DNA from: Halichondria panicea
Taxonomy: Eukaryota > Porifera > Demospongiae > Suberitida > Halichondriidae
NCBI RefSeq assembly: GCF_963675165.1
Contig: NC_087389.1
Coordinates: 406,001 to 470,000, forward strand
Reading direction: 5' to 3'
DNA length: 64,000 nt
Shown: piece after piece, positions 1-14,791 of the stretch
Numbering within the stretch: position 1 is the stretch's first letter
Layout of the letters: each line of letters begins with the position of its first letter
Notes under the pieces: generated by a model
Database searches by the model: none
What the model saw: the letters and a program-made list of their open reading frames with translations, nothing else
Told to the model about the DNA's origin: nothing
Translations under genes and position numbers: made by a program

Positions 1-90
<90 letters not shown>
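1..90. repeat. (CA)n microsatellite
   Basis: An uninterrupted CA dinucleotide run opens the window and reaches directly to the CCAG splice acceptor at 91-94 of the first visible polymerase exon. It therefore forms the visible 3' end of an intron whose start lies outside the window. Confidence 0.95.
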
Positions 91-92
<2 letters not shown>

Positions 93-94
93 AG

Positions 95-2166
<2,072 letters not shown>

Positions 2167-2546
2167 TGTGTCTAAAAGAGGACTTGTACAGTACTATAAT
2201 TATTATATATGTCCAATGCTATTATATGATGCATGTCAATTTGTTTTATTCCATTCACTGTTCCGCTTGAAGTTCGGCTCACTGCTGGCAAAATAATTAT
2301 CTCTCAAAGAATTCTAAAAGAGGTGTACAGTGTATATAATTATGCCATGAATTGATGCATGTCAATTTGTTTTATTCCATTCACTATCCTTTACCATGCA
2401 AGTGAATGCACCCATAGAGGGTCCCCTTGCTGCATGCACCGGATAGGTACTAGACACCCCTTAGCAACTAAATAGGTAGCTTGAGCTATATAGCTGTGTG
2501 CGCTGCAATCAACCCCTCTCCAACGGACAGTGTGTATATACCCTAA

Positions 2547-5451
2547 ATGGGAGCTTCTTCGAGCAAAAGGAGTGTTAAAAAAGAAGTTCGACCAAATCTA
2601 GATCTACCTTGGATTCTGCAAACTTCCGGTAATAGCGGAAGCGATAGTGCCCCTGGAACTCCAACTAATACTACAATGGCCGACAAGTCAGACGAAGTTT
2701 TTGAGAATGCTTGCTACGTTTTTGTAGTGTTTGGAGCCTCTGTGAGTTGACTACTGATATCTTGAGCTTCTGGATATAATTATTGCATTTAGTCTACTGT
2801 TGCTGATATCACTACCATATAAACCAAGTCCATAAACACAACACTCTGTTATGGTTCAGAGTTCACATATAAACTATGCACACACACACAGGGTGATCTT
2901 GCCAAGAAGAAGATCTACCCCACTCTATGGTAAGTACAGTATTATATAATAATGTTAACTCATACGTCCATGTTCTACAGGCGACTCTACCGAGACAATC
3001 TGTTTCCCCCGGGTACCAAGATTGTGGGCTATGCTCGCTCCAGTCTCACTATAGACAACATCAAAGAGAAATCTCAGCAATACCTGAAGGTGAGTGCACG
3101 TCTCCACACTACACGAGTTGTATACCATGACACTCCAGAGTAAACCAGAGGAGGCTGCCAAGGTGGATGCTTTCTGGGCTGTCAACTCGTACGTCAAGGG
3201 CTCCTACGATAAACAGGAGGATTTTGATAATCTGAACCGAGAGATTGGAAAGATAGAGAATGGGCTTATTGCAAGGCGACTGTTTTATCTTGCCCTCCCC
3301 CCGTCAGTGTTTGCCCCCGTCACCAGCTGCATCAAGGCAGCCTGTATGAGCCCCAAGTAAGAACACTGTGTGTTGAGTGTACAGTCATTGGAGCATTGTC
3401 CACTTGTATACTAGTAAATTCGTAATATCTATGGACTGGTGTACGTGTAAAGCATTGTGCAGTGTATATAATTATTATTGTGTGGTTGTTTTATTCCCAG
3501 TGGCTGGACTCGCGTGATTGTTGAGAAGCCATTTGGCAAAGATTCAGAGAGCTCTGCTACGCTGAGTCGGCATCTTGCTGGCCTCTTCAAGGAGGAGGAA
3601 ATCTATCGTATTGATCACTACCTCGGCAAAGAGATGGTCCAGAACCTACTGCTCCTCAGGTGAGTAAACGGTAACTTTTTATACAGCATAATTATGTAGT
3701 CTCAATAACTTAAAAGGATGTTCCTGTTTCCTTGTGTATTGTGAGTTAGTTTACATCGTAGCTTTATCCCAGTCAGCGTGTTACGTCCTTTCTCTTACTA
3801 CAGGTTTGCAAACTCCATGTTCCAGCCTCTCTGGAACCGCAACTCCATTGCGAATGTCACCATCACTTTCAAGGAGCCATTTGGCACTCAAGGACGTGGC
3901 GGCTACTTCGATGAGTTTGGGATGATTCGTGATGTAATGCAGAACCACCTCCTTCAAGTGCTCTGTCTCGCTGCTATGGAGAAGCCCGTGTCCACCGGGT
4001 CGGAGGATATGAGGGACGAAAAGGTGAGTGGAAGAATTTAGAGGTAGATACTATATAAACTACCTGTGTCTTAAAGCCATAATTATTTTGACTGTTTGAT
4101 GCGCCTTTGATAATACTATATATAATCATGATTTGCTCCTTTCAATATTCATTCAGCTACTTGTGTTACATTGTGTGTTTAGTTACATGCCCTATAGAAA
4201 TATTGTTGCTGATAATGAACTGTTCCCCCAGGTGAAGGTATTGCGTAGCATCAGTCCCATTACCCGAGACAACATTATTCTGGGCCAATACGCGGGTGAC
4301 CCTAATGGAGAGGGAGATGCCAAACTGAGTTACCTGGACGATGAGACAGTACCCAAAGGCTCCATCACTCCCACCTACGCCATGGCTGCCCTCTTCATTA
4401 AAAATGAACGCTGGGACGGAGTGCCCTTCATTGTCAAGTGTGGAAAAGGTAAGACACTATGCTGTGAGCTTTATACTGTATACAGTGCTCTCTGCCATTT
4501 AGAAGTATACTTTTCGCAAGCACTAAATTCCTGGGTAGACATGGTAATTTTTTACCTTCTATCATAACTAATCATTATTGCTTGTTGCCACACAGCCCTC
4601 AACGAGCGTAAGGCTGAAGTGCGTATCCAGTTTCGTGATGTGCCTGGTGACATCTTTGATGGCAAGTGTCGTCGCAATGAGTTGGTGATTCGTCTGCAAC
4701 CTGACGAGGCTATGTACCTCAAGACAATGACCAAGCAACCAGGAATGTCCTTTGAACCCCTCGAGAGTGAACTGGACCTCACTTATGCAGCTCGCTATGC
4801 GGTGAGAGTGATTTACATGACATTTGCACAGTGCATGCACTTTATAGTTAGGTAAAGATCATTGATTTAATTTACCAACTGCATACTGTGTGCCAATAAT
4901 GAGACTATCATCCCCCTATACCTATATACTGTGTGTGCAGGATATCCATCTCCCTGATGCCTACGAGAGATTGATTCTAGATGTGTTCAATGGGTCCCAG
5001 GCTCAGTTTGTGAGAACGTAAGCAGCTACTATATTATTGTGTATTAGAGTCAATGCCGCAAGCTACCCCTGTGGTCCGGTCTCCATCCCGAGGATTGCTG
5101 TGTATCATAAATTATACTCCTCTCTCCTTCAGTGATGAGCTGGCCGAGGCTTGGAGGATCTTCACTCCCATTCTACACCAGATTGAGGCAGACAAGATCG
5201 CACCAATCAAATACAGATATGGATCGTAAGTGTAGCAACAACCATGTTACTTAATTTATAATATGGAATAAAGATGGAGCACTTTCATACTCCATGTCTA
5301 CAGTGTGTTGTCAAAGCACTCAACCAAAGTTTACCATTATTTCTGTTTTTTTTTCTCCAGACGAGGACCTAAGGAGGCTGATGAGTTTGCGGCAAAGCTG
5401 GGATTCAAGTACTCGACCACGTACCAGTGGCGACCCAGCTCCTCCTCCTGA
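2547..5451 (+). CDS. G6PD: Glucose-6-phosphate 1-dehydrogenase
   Basis: This enzyme oxidises glucose 6-phosphate with NADP+ in the first step of the pentose phosphate pathway. Eleven exons: 2547-2741, 2892-2929, 2981-3089, 3139-3356, 3501-3659, 3804-4023, 4232-4448, 4596-4801, 4941-5017, 5133-5225, 5361-5451; 540 residues. Seen are the nucleotide-binding start [14 protein letters not shown], the catalytic and substrate motif [20 protein letters not shown], and the end [14 protein letters not shown]. Human G6PD is about 515 residues; here the family homology begins near residue 44 at a second Met (2676), so the first Met adds 43 residues. That extension starts MGASSSKR, which fits an N-myristoylation signal (Gly2, Ser6, then basic). 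Translation could begin at either Met. Identity is very sure; the start is less so. Confidence 0.95.
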
Positions 5452-7769
5452 GAACACCCCCCTCCCCCCATATAGACCCTGCTAGCCTAGCCTAGTACAG
5501 AACTCTAGTCAGTCGCTGTCAATTATGTGTCTGTTATGTAGGGTTGATTCAACCTCTTTACATTTTTATGCAAGATTATATTTGCCTACGGTTATAAAAG
5601 TTGTGGTATTGTGTGGAGGAGTGGAATTGACACACCCATTATCTGTAATCATATTACATATTCATGCCAACAAAGATGCCGGTCGAGCCTCTCTGCTGAG
5701 CTGAGCTCTGTAGCGTAAACGATATAGGTATTTAATAGTGAGTGGAGTGGAGTGGACTAGAGCCCTGGTCGGTGTGCCCCGTGTATCGAGCAGCAGTTTC
5801 TGGAGAGCCCAAACATCTAACCAGAGCTAGCTAGGTGAGGATATTAATAAGATTATTATTATGCATGTACAGATTGATGTCTTTATGCATGCTCCAGATA
5901 TGACAGTATGTGTATTTGACCATAGCTTATGATGCACGTCCATAGAATGGATACAAGTATTGTCGCTAGGTGAACATATTAGTGTTAACGAAGTACCCAC
6001 ATGCAAAGAACCCTGTCAGGCACTCTCTCTGTATTCAATGATACTACCTACTTACCTTACCTTGTAGTGATAGCTAGTAGCTAATACTGCTGTGTGTGTG
6101 TGTACCATAACGCACCCAAATATGAGCAATTATAGTAACAGGAAATGTAAGCTTTTTCCCATGACCACCATTAATAGTTCAAGGTTAGGTTAATTATCTT
6201 AATTGCTTGAGGCAGGTGCTTTGTCATTGTGAATATTGTACGTGTGTGTGTATGCTGTCGGGTCCATAAAGGTGGGGCAACGGTATTTGGAATGGCTCGT
6301 TTAATCAGGAGGTCTTTATTGCATGCCAGACTGTGTAGGGCCAGGCAACTCACTCAGTCATGTTACTCTATTATCGATTGTACATTTGTATTGTTTTGAG
6401 GTATTGTCGTGGTGTGTGCTCTCCCTCATATTGTAAAGCCTGGTGATGTCACTAATCCACCAGTGGTCATGTTCATGTATGTTTTCTTGTGATGGTTCTG
6501 CTTTGTTTTGTGATGACAATGGTTGTGGGGATTCAAGTGATGGTGTTTGTGTGTGTGAGCTCAGTTCTCAAGGTTTCACTTTTTCATTACCTTGTTGATG
6601 ATTGATAAGCATATACAGCTTTGTTTCTGTTTGTTTGTTGCTTAAGGCAATACCCACGCGTACAGGTGTGCTTGTCTTTCTGTTGGAAACAAACAACACA
6701 AGTGTGCCCATAATTATTCAAAACCTTAGACACAACAGGTGCTCCCTCATGGCAGAGGCAAAGCTCTGCTATGATTAGCAAACCTGGTAACCAAGGTTTT
6801 GTGGATAGGTAACTAAGGTTGTGGATGCGGGGCTGGCTCTGAATGGGATTAACATTCCAATGTAAATTCGGCTGTTTCCATTTCCATATTAGCATTATCT
6901 CTTGTACAGGTCAGTGGATACTCCATGCATGCAGTCGTTACTAGTCATGTGTACACTAATACTGGTCCTCTATTGTAAGACTGTCTTATATAGCAGAGTA
7001 CATTCTAGTACATCTCTTGAAGCTGATTCCACAAACTTTTTATAGAATATCAGTAGCTGGCTTCAACCCTGTTAGTATAGCCGTACTCTGTTACAGTAGT
7101 CTATCGTTCTCTACAGGGATTTTGTGGGACATAAACTAATGTCCCCATGTATTGCATTGTATTGTCTCACATTCTTGTTATAGCTGATTATTGCTTCTCC
7201 ATACCAAGCAACGGTTTGTTTACAGAGCCTTATATAGGCAGGCCATATTGGATTTGTTTCAACAATAAAAATTATCACATCATAATGTGTGATGACTACC
7301 ACCTCTATAAGCAAGTGTGCATTGTGCATAGGTGTGTGGAGTGTGGAGTGGGTGGGTGTGTGGAGTGTGGGTGTGTGTGTCGTGCAGCTACAGTAGTGTA
7401 CACAGTAGGAATGTCATGTGTTGAGTAGTCTCTGTACTAGCTCTCACTGAAATGTTCCGACCAGCTGCCAAATTTCCAAGGTGACCAGTCTACTTAGCGT
7501 GGTTTCAGTTGACATGTGAAACATGCCACTTGCCAATTCTCAAAGCATGTTTGACTATTCTTCATGGAGCTAGGAATGTTTAAATCTCACTACACAAGAG
7601 TATTAATTTACCCCATGGATAGAATTCACCATATTTGGTCAATTCTCCATTCTATAATAACACTGAGTGGAGATATGTGTGTATGTATATTGAATGGCTT
7701 AATGTCATCATAGTTGCTGTACTGAGATGCATGGTTTGGCTTACATGACACACACCCAGGAGTTGAGCC
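5452..7769. other. Gene-free interval, 2.3 kb
   Basis: I see no coding exon that joins with splice sites. A stretch near 5700-5840 ending in CTAGCTAG|GTGAGG could be a noncoding first exon of the downstream FERM gene, but nothing proves it. Short G/T-rich low-complexity sequence lies at 7330-7385. Confidence 0.4.
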
Positions 7770-9248
7770 ATGTCGGAGGACACGCCCCTTATACAAGTCA
7801 ACGATGGTGAGGAGGAGGCAGTAAACGATGAAGAGAAGATTGACTTCAAGCAGATGGTCTGGTTCCACGGGAAGGCAAGTGCTCCAACCCTAGCTCTCTG
7901 CCACACCATGTTTCCTAGGAGCTGTGTCGGCCATTTCTATTGTATAGCTAGCTGTTGAATTAATGCATGGAGGCCGGTCGTCGTGTGATGTTTGTGTGTC
8001 CCTTTATCCCCCTCTCTCCCTGTGTACCATTATCCCATACTCTCTCTCACTGTGTACCATTATCCCATACTCTCTCTCCCTGTGTACCATTATCCCATAC
8101 TCTCTCTCCCTGTGTACCATTATCCCATACTCTCCCTCCCTGTGTACCATTATCCCATACTCTCCCTCCCTGTGTACCATTATCCCATACTCTCCCTCCC
8201 TGTGTACCATTATCCCATACTCTCCCTCCCTGTGTACCATTATCCCATACTCTCTCTCCCTGTGTACCATTATCCCATATTCTCCCTCCCTGTGTACCAT
8301 TATCCCATACTCTCCCTCCCTGTGTACCATTATCCCATACTCTCCCTCCCTGTGTACCATTATCCCATACTCTCTCTCCCTGTGTACCATTACCATTATC
8401 CCATACTCTCCCTCTCTGTGTACCATTATCCCATACTCTCCCTCCCTGTGTACTATTATCCCATACTCTCTCTCCCTGTGTACCATTATCCCATACTCTC
8501 CCTCCCTGTGTACCATTATCCCATACTCTCCCTCCCTGTGCACCATTATCCCATACTCTCTCTCCCTGTGTACCATTATCCCATACTCTCTCTCCCTGTG
8601 TACCATTATCCCATACTCTCTCTCTCTGTGTACCATTATCCCATACTCTCTCTCCCTGTGTACCATTATCCCATACTCTCTCTCCCTGTGCAGGAGCTGG
8701 TCAGCAAGAAGTCCAGTAGTCTGGTTCGTCTCGGTGTGGGGAAGGAGGGTGTGTACAAGCTGGACAGTAAGACAGCCAAGGTACACACACACTGTGGATA
8801 TATAATTATATATAAATGTACAGACAGACTAAACATTTCATGTACTGGCTTGTAGTATGCCAACCCCCATTGTGGCACTTATACACTATAATAGTGTGTC
8901 TTGACCTTCTGTCTTCCTTTGTGTGGTGTGATTGTGGTGTAATATGAGCGTGTGCTAACTGACCACGAATACTGTCATCCAATTAACCAGTCTCTAACTA
9001 TAACCAGTCTCTAACTAGTCGCTTGTACCGCTCTGTGAGTGTTCCCCTGTACTGTAAGATGAGCAGTGCGTAACCTTACCAACAGCTGTCTCCGTTGTGT
9101 CACAGCTAGCATATGGTCCTGAGCTTTGTATTAACTGTGCCAAGTTCTGTGGGTGTTCTATATCTCCCCCCATTCAGATTCTATATACCATTGCTATACT
9201 ATCCATGCTCTTCGTTCCATATTCCGCATTCCACGTTTTACAACATGC

Positions 9249-9283
<35 letters not shown>

Positions 9284-12200
9284 GTGCTTAACCACTGGAG
9301 GTTTTCTGAGATCAAGGACTGCAACTATTCCGGCTACTCCTTTACACTGGTGAGTGCTGTGTGCGGTGTGGGTGTGTGTGTGTGTGTGACTGATAACTTT
9401 ATATTATTCTCCTTACCTCAGCAACTGAAAACAGAGGCAGACTATTTCGTGCGTACAGACGATGGGGAGGCCATTTGCTTGTACATTGAGGCTTTCCAGA
9501 AGGACCCAGAAGCTGCCCTCGTGAGTAACCCCACCTAGCAACACAACTCCTCAGAATGCTCTTAGTAGGATGAGTGTGTTTGTATCAGTGTACGGTTGCA
9601 TAGAGATGGTCATATGATGATTTCTGCCCCCCCCCCCTCGCAGGAGCAAGCTTTGAGCAACCCCCCAATGTCCCAGGTCCCAGATAGTGGAGTTCTCACG
9701 CTCAGGAAAAAATTTTCTTCAGGTGATTTAATATCATATGTACGGTCAGTTGCATCTTTGGTATACCAACGTAATGTACATGATTATGTTGAAGGCACGT
9801 TTATGCCTATATATGGAATTACAAAGCCTATTATTCTAATACCCCCTACAGAGCCTAAGTCGTCCGCTGCAAATGACATCAAGTCCTTCACTCTGAACAG
9901 ACGTTCCAAGAAGAATGCATCTACAGCCGATCCCCTCAGGGAATTTACACAAAATATTGAAGTGGACAGTCGACTCAGAGCTAATTACAATCTAAAATCG
10001 GGCATTGCCGTGACACCGAAACGCATCAGGCCATTTTCATATGGTGCCAAGTTGGATAGTGATTCAAAATCGACCAACGAGATTCGTCGTCAGCGATCCC
10101 TCGAGGGGTTTCTAGACCAAACCCCAGTAAACGGCGTGAAAGAAGGAGAGAAAGAAGCCGCCAGAGACCTACTCGGTAATAAGATTGCTTTGAATGACAA
10201 GAGACATTCAAACGGAATTCTAACGAGCCCAGTAAGCACTAAGGGGGAGGTCACAATGACCCAGTCCACGAAGTCCTCCCCACACACCACCTCCCCTCTC
10301 ACTGAACGAAAGATGCAACCTCAGCACGAGACTCCCCCTCCATTAGCGATCACACACAAGGAAAGCCCTCCACCTGGTGAAGCAAAAACCGCTAAAAACC
10401 AACCAACAGAGAAGAAGTTACCACCAAAATCGATTTTGACCGGTAGCTTTGGCAGTGACGAGATGACCCCTTTGCTGAGACGCGACAGTAGTTCAAGTTC
10501 GGGTACCCGCTCCCCTTCCAGTGAGCGCATGATCATCAAGCAAGGCCCCTCCTCCAGCCGAGAGGGTAGCATGGAACCGCCAGACCGAGTCAGCAATGCT
10601 TCCGACGACCTCTACGATAGACTGGAAGAGCGCACTTCATCGATGGCCTCTTCTAGCTCGGACCCCACCAACTCTCGTTCAGCCTCAGCTCAGCTCATGT
10701 TACGTGCTAGTACCAGTCCTGAATCAGAGGGCTCTGTCTACGATCATCTTCCTGCCGCCGACAAGTCTGACCCTGAAGCTAGCACTCCAGAACTAGTAAT
10801 TTCTCTCTCACCATCGAATTTCGTACTGCCTCGACGGAATATTTCTCAACCGGCTTTGAGCACACCCGTGTCTGCAAGGGAAAGTCCCGTTGATCATGAT
10901 CGGAGCACCCCCTCCATTTTAGAAGAGTCCAGCGATGAAGCAGGCACACCCACCAACAGGTAAGTCATCATTATGACTCATAAGTTTTGTATATACATTT
11001 ATGATGAACAACTGCCTATACCGTTTGTACGTACAGCTATTAGAATGTTTTGCGAGCATCAAACATAATTATGTGAACTTTGTGAACTTTTTGAGGATGA
11101 TTGATTCGCAACCATAATATTGCAATTTTTCTGCTGATTTGGTTCATTCGTAAAAGTTTTTCACCAGCAAAGTATTGTAATAATACGGTTACATGTATGT
11201 ATGTTACTGATGTTTACTGTGTGAGTGTGTCTCTGCAGTGATGATGAGATCAAGATAGGAAAGGACGAGGGAAAGGCGCACTTTGAGCAGGTCAAACTCA
11301 GAGATAAGAAACGACCTCAGCATGACCCCTTTGCCGATCTCCTCAGCCCTCAATCCAACGCTCGTTTGAGATGGTCCCAAGAACTGAATCCACTCTATGA
11401 CTACATCAAGGGCTTCAAGATATCTGATGGAGTCAAGTTGTACGACACACCCAGCAAGCTGCTAGAGAGCACCAGAGCCAGCAACATTGTCGGCGGTGCA
11501 CACTCTGAGAGAGCCAGTTACAAGTCCTCCCCTAGCGTGATAGTTGAAGATGAGGGCGAGTATGACCCTCAACCCACCAATCCGCCTGAATCAGTCCCCT
11601 ACTCTCCACCAGGGGAGACTAGTCGTCCCACCTCCTCATTCAGTGAAGACACACCCCTTAGCCCCACCCACTATGCTCGTAAACATCACCTGTACGAGGA
11701 CATTAAGATACTATCAGACCCTAAGGAGGAGGAGCCCCACCACCCGGCTCCACCACGACTCAAGGGAACCAGTCTCATTCAGCACATGAAGAGGAGTGTC
11801 GTTGAACCAGCCGACACTGCCAAGAGACACGGTACATGTCACTGTCTGTATACCCTTGTGTTTGTATGTCAGTATGCTACTTGTCTGTACAACCCTGTAT
11901 TTCAGTATAGGTAGACTTGTTTGTATGTCAGTATAAGTGTTTGCGCTGTTTGTATGTCAGTGTACTATGCTCTTAGACTAGTGTTTGTAGCATGTTAACT
12001 CAGTGTTTCTGTGGTTGAACAGTCATGTCTATATCTCGTATGTGTCTACTACTGCCTATCTGTGTGTAGGTGTGCGTGCATCCACTCTGAACTTTGGTTC
12101 TCTGGAGGCCCGTTCCCCGGAACAGATTGGACGGAGTCCTCGTATCGGGAAGAGAGAGCTCCAGCAGCAGCGGCGCAGTCGCACCATTGGCTCCCTGGAT

Positions 12201-14791
12201 GACACTGAGACTGTTAAGAAGAAGCAGAAACCAGTGAGAGCCTCTGATGAGCTCAAGGTAAAGCAGAAAGGGGGAGGGGCAAGCTCAGCCTGCATCATAA
12301 TAGTGTATGTGTTGTACTTTGTGGTTTCTCTTAAGTTCCTAGTACTGTACGTACATTTTTTCTTTCTTACAGGACTTTTCGTTTGTTATGAGAGAGTACC
12401 GAATGTTTTTTATCAAACTGCCTAATGGCCTCCTTCATCGTCAGATCTTCTCCATCAGTAAGCCCGTGTCTGAGCTCAAGGAAAGACTCTGCGATGTCCT
12501 CGGATTGGGTGAGCGCAACTGCCTGTAGTGTTGCAATATGTACAAAAAGCTACAAAATTAAGTGGGGTCCCATCTAGTTAAAGCCAGTACAATGTGTGAC
12601 ACCTTGCTTTGATATTGCTCCGTGGTAAAGTACTTAAATTCTTGGTTTCCTATACCATGTTGTTAGGACATGCATGACGTGCGATGTATATCCCTCCACC
12701 CAGTGTGACGCTAAGTACATGTAACGCACGTACAGCTTTTATATATATATACATTGTTGATACCACTGTGACATCATAACCACGCCCACGCACAGACAAC
12801 CTGGACAACTACTTGCTCTATGTGGAGGGAGCGTGTCTAACGACAGTGAGGGAGACAGATGGTGTCTCAGGTGACCTGTCTCGTATCAACCGCACCGGCT
12901 CACTCACTCACCTGGTGGACAGTCAGAGTCTACCGGACCAAGGGTCAGAAGCTATACTGCTCAAGTCCAACCTCTCCCTCAGAATGCAAGGAATCACCAC
13001 CAGCAGGATATTCAACCTACTGTGAGTTCAATAGACCAAAACAAATGTATGGTCAAACTTTATAGCCATTTTCTATAGGAGACCCTGTATATTTAATTGG
13101 CACGCTCATTACTTATCAGGCCTCTTAGTCTACTGAAACTGCTAAAAAAAACAAAAAAAGTGAAAGACTTTAAAAATAGCTTCATTTTAAAAAGTAATAG
13201 CTTCATTTTAAGCTTAGTTCATGAGTGCACTCTCTCACACACAAACACAGTCCAGACGATGAAGCCACTGACAGCAGCTTTGCTTCCCCTAATGAGATGT
13301 GCGCTGACCCTGACGACGAGTTCCCCAAGGACTGGCTGTCCATAGTGCAGGGGATCACTCCCGTTAACCAGGACGATGCAGTCAAACTGGCCGCTCTGCA
13401 GTACCAGGCCTACTTCCTGGACCGGACGGCAGTGCACTCAACTGTCGGCTTCTGCAGGTACAGTACGGTACAACTGAAATTGATTCTTAAGACTATTATT
13501 ATCGTATTAGAATGTCTACAATGGCTCATTTGAGGGCATTAACGTTTTGAATGGTCCCAGTTCTCTGATGTAAACACATCACGTGAATCTTAGAATAAGC
13601 AGCTCCAAATTACCTATACTTGTATTACTCTCCTCCAGGCCAACTGAGTTCCTGCCAATGGAGTACGCTGGTATTCGAGGTCTGGAGCAGAAAATGTACA
13701 AAGAGCAAGAAACCCTCAAGGGCAAGAGCCACAGCGAAGTCCATGAGGCGTACTCCAATCACTGTGCTAAACTGGCCACCCACAATGCTATCTTCTTTCC
13801 AGCCAGGGTGAGTGAATGAGAACTCAATAGTTTCTCTAAGGTGTTGTTTTCAAATCATGCTGTCTATTGTGTCATTGTATTGTGCTGGCAGCAGTCAGCT
13901 TACTGGCTAGAGTTACATTACTGCCTAAGAATGACCGACATTACCCTCACATAATGTTCCTCTCATTTGTAGGAGCCTCGTAAGAAGCTGCTTCATAGCA
14001 CCAAGCTGAAGCCAGTGCTGTTGGGAGTTAGCTCCAAAGGCATTCTGAGGGTGGACCACAAGACAAAGGAGGTGCTGGACTTCTGGGACTTCATGGTCCT
14101 CAAGAATTGGGCCTACTCCAAGAGAACATTTGTTCTGGTCAGTGAGTGTGTGCGCTAGCTGTGTGGGTGTGCCTTGACAGAGGGGGGATCCCCACCCACC
14201 TTGTAGTGTACCTTTGGGCCCATTCATGATAATTATTGTACTTTATACATTATTGCCATCATTCCTGTGCACCATGAATATAGACAGGGAAACTTGTACA
14301 CACTTCTTTGAATGGACTGAATGATCTTCTTGGAAACACATTTTTGTACACATTTCTCTGAATACCCACTTCTGAATATTCTGCTATCCGCTTTTTGTTT
14401 GTCATGAATTTATGTTATTATTATCCCCTCAGGCCTTTGCCAACAAGAACTACCCAGTGGAGTGCAACCAGTCCCAGTGGATCAGCCAGCTGGTCGACTT
14501 CTATGTTGACTCCATTGTCAATGTCACTGAGGTACGTGCATGTGTGCTAGTTGCCACCAGTGATAAAAGAATATGAGCTGCAGTTTTAGTTGCTCTCCTT
14601 ATATATATATATAATAATAGACAGGTACTGAAATTAATGATGTGGTGTACTAAGTTTTGCATTCCCTTTTAGAAATACTTAGCGAAATCGTACTCTCTCT
14701 TAATTCCATGTAGTACAATGTCACAAGGTTTAATCCATTCCTCTCTCCCTTGCAGCCAACTGGAGCAGAGGAGGAGGTCCAGAAATCCTAG
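7770..14791 (+). CDS. Talin-head-like FERM protein with a duplicated F3 module
   Basis: Fourteen exons: 7770-7874, 8694-8780, 9284-9349, 9422-9520, 9644-10959, 11239-11831, 12070-12257, 12373-12508, 12796-13021, 13251-13457, 13639-13807, 13973-14137, 14433-14531, 14756-14791; 1163 residues. Residues about 820-1155 form a FERM unit: an F1-like part (YRMFFIKLPNG...LKERLCDVLGL), an F2-like part (KLAALQYQAYFLD) and an F3/PTB part (LLGVSSKGILRVDHKTKEVL, WAYSKRTFVLAF) closest to talin F3. Residues about 25-118 hold another F3-like module (RLGVGKEGVYKLDSKTAKVL). Between them is a long Ser/Pro-rich, probably disordered linker mostly in one 1.3-kb exon. There is no talin rod. F3 modules bind NPxY tails and phosphoinositides, so a membrane or adhesion adaptor role is likely but inferred. 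The first intron uses a GC donor (AAG|GCAAGT). Not a canonical talin or kindlin. Confidence 0.75.
8021..8693. repeat. 30-bp minisatellite in the first intron of the FERM gene
   Basis: About 22 copies of a 30-bp unit (TGTGTACCATTATCCCATAC followed by a ten-base pyrimidine run) fill the intron. The last unit changes TGTGTAC to TGTGCAG and so supplies the splice acceptor at 8691-8693, directly before the exon at 8694. Copies vary mainly at TCTCTC versus TCCCTC, and one unit (about 8388-8400) carries a six-base insertion. Confidence 0.95.
11036..11200. mobile_element. MITE copy in a FERM-gene intron
   Basis: The segment starts ATTAGAATGTTTTGCGAGC and ends near TTTTTCACCAGCAAAGTATT. It matches, in order, the two sequences that flank the retroelement at 39.8-41.2 kb. 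It lacks that insertion, so it shows the unoccupied form of the same repeat family. It sits in the intron 10960-11238 and does not affect coding. Confidence 0.65.

Noticed and set aside
2260-2296. Second copy of the POLN terminal exon as an alternative last exon
   Set aside because: No acceptor precedes it and it stops after LTAGK; treated as 3' UTR duplication.
6587-6895. Minus-strand frame of 102 residues in the 5.5-7.8 kb interval
   Set aside because: Composition is like translated noncoding DNA, with no start context, splice sites or motif.
7963-8855. Four overlapping frames of 250-287 residues made of PYSLSLCTII-like repeats
   Set aside because: They translate the 30-bp intronic minisatellite in every frame (30 is divisible by three, so no stops arise). 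No start context or homology supports a protein.
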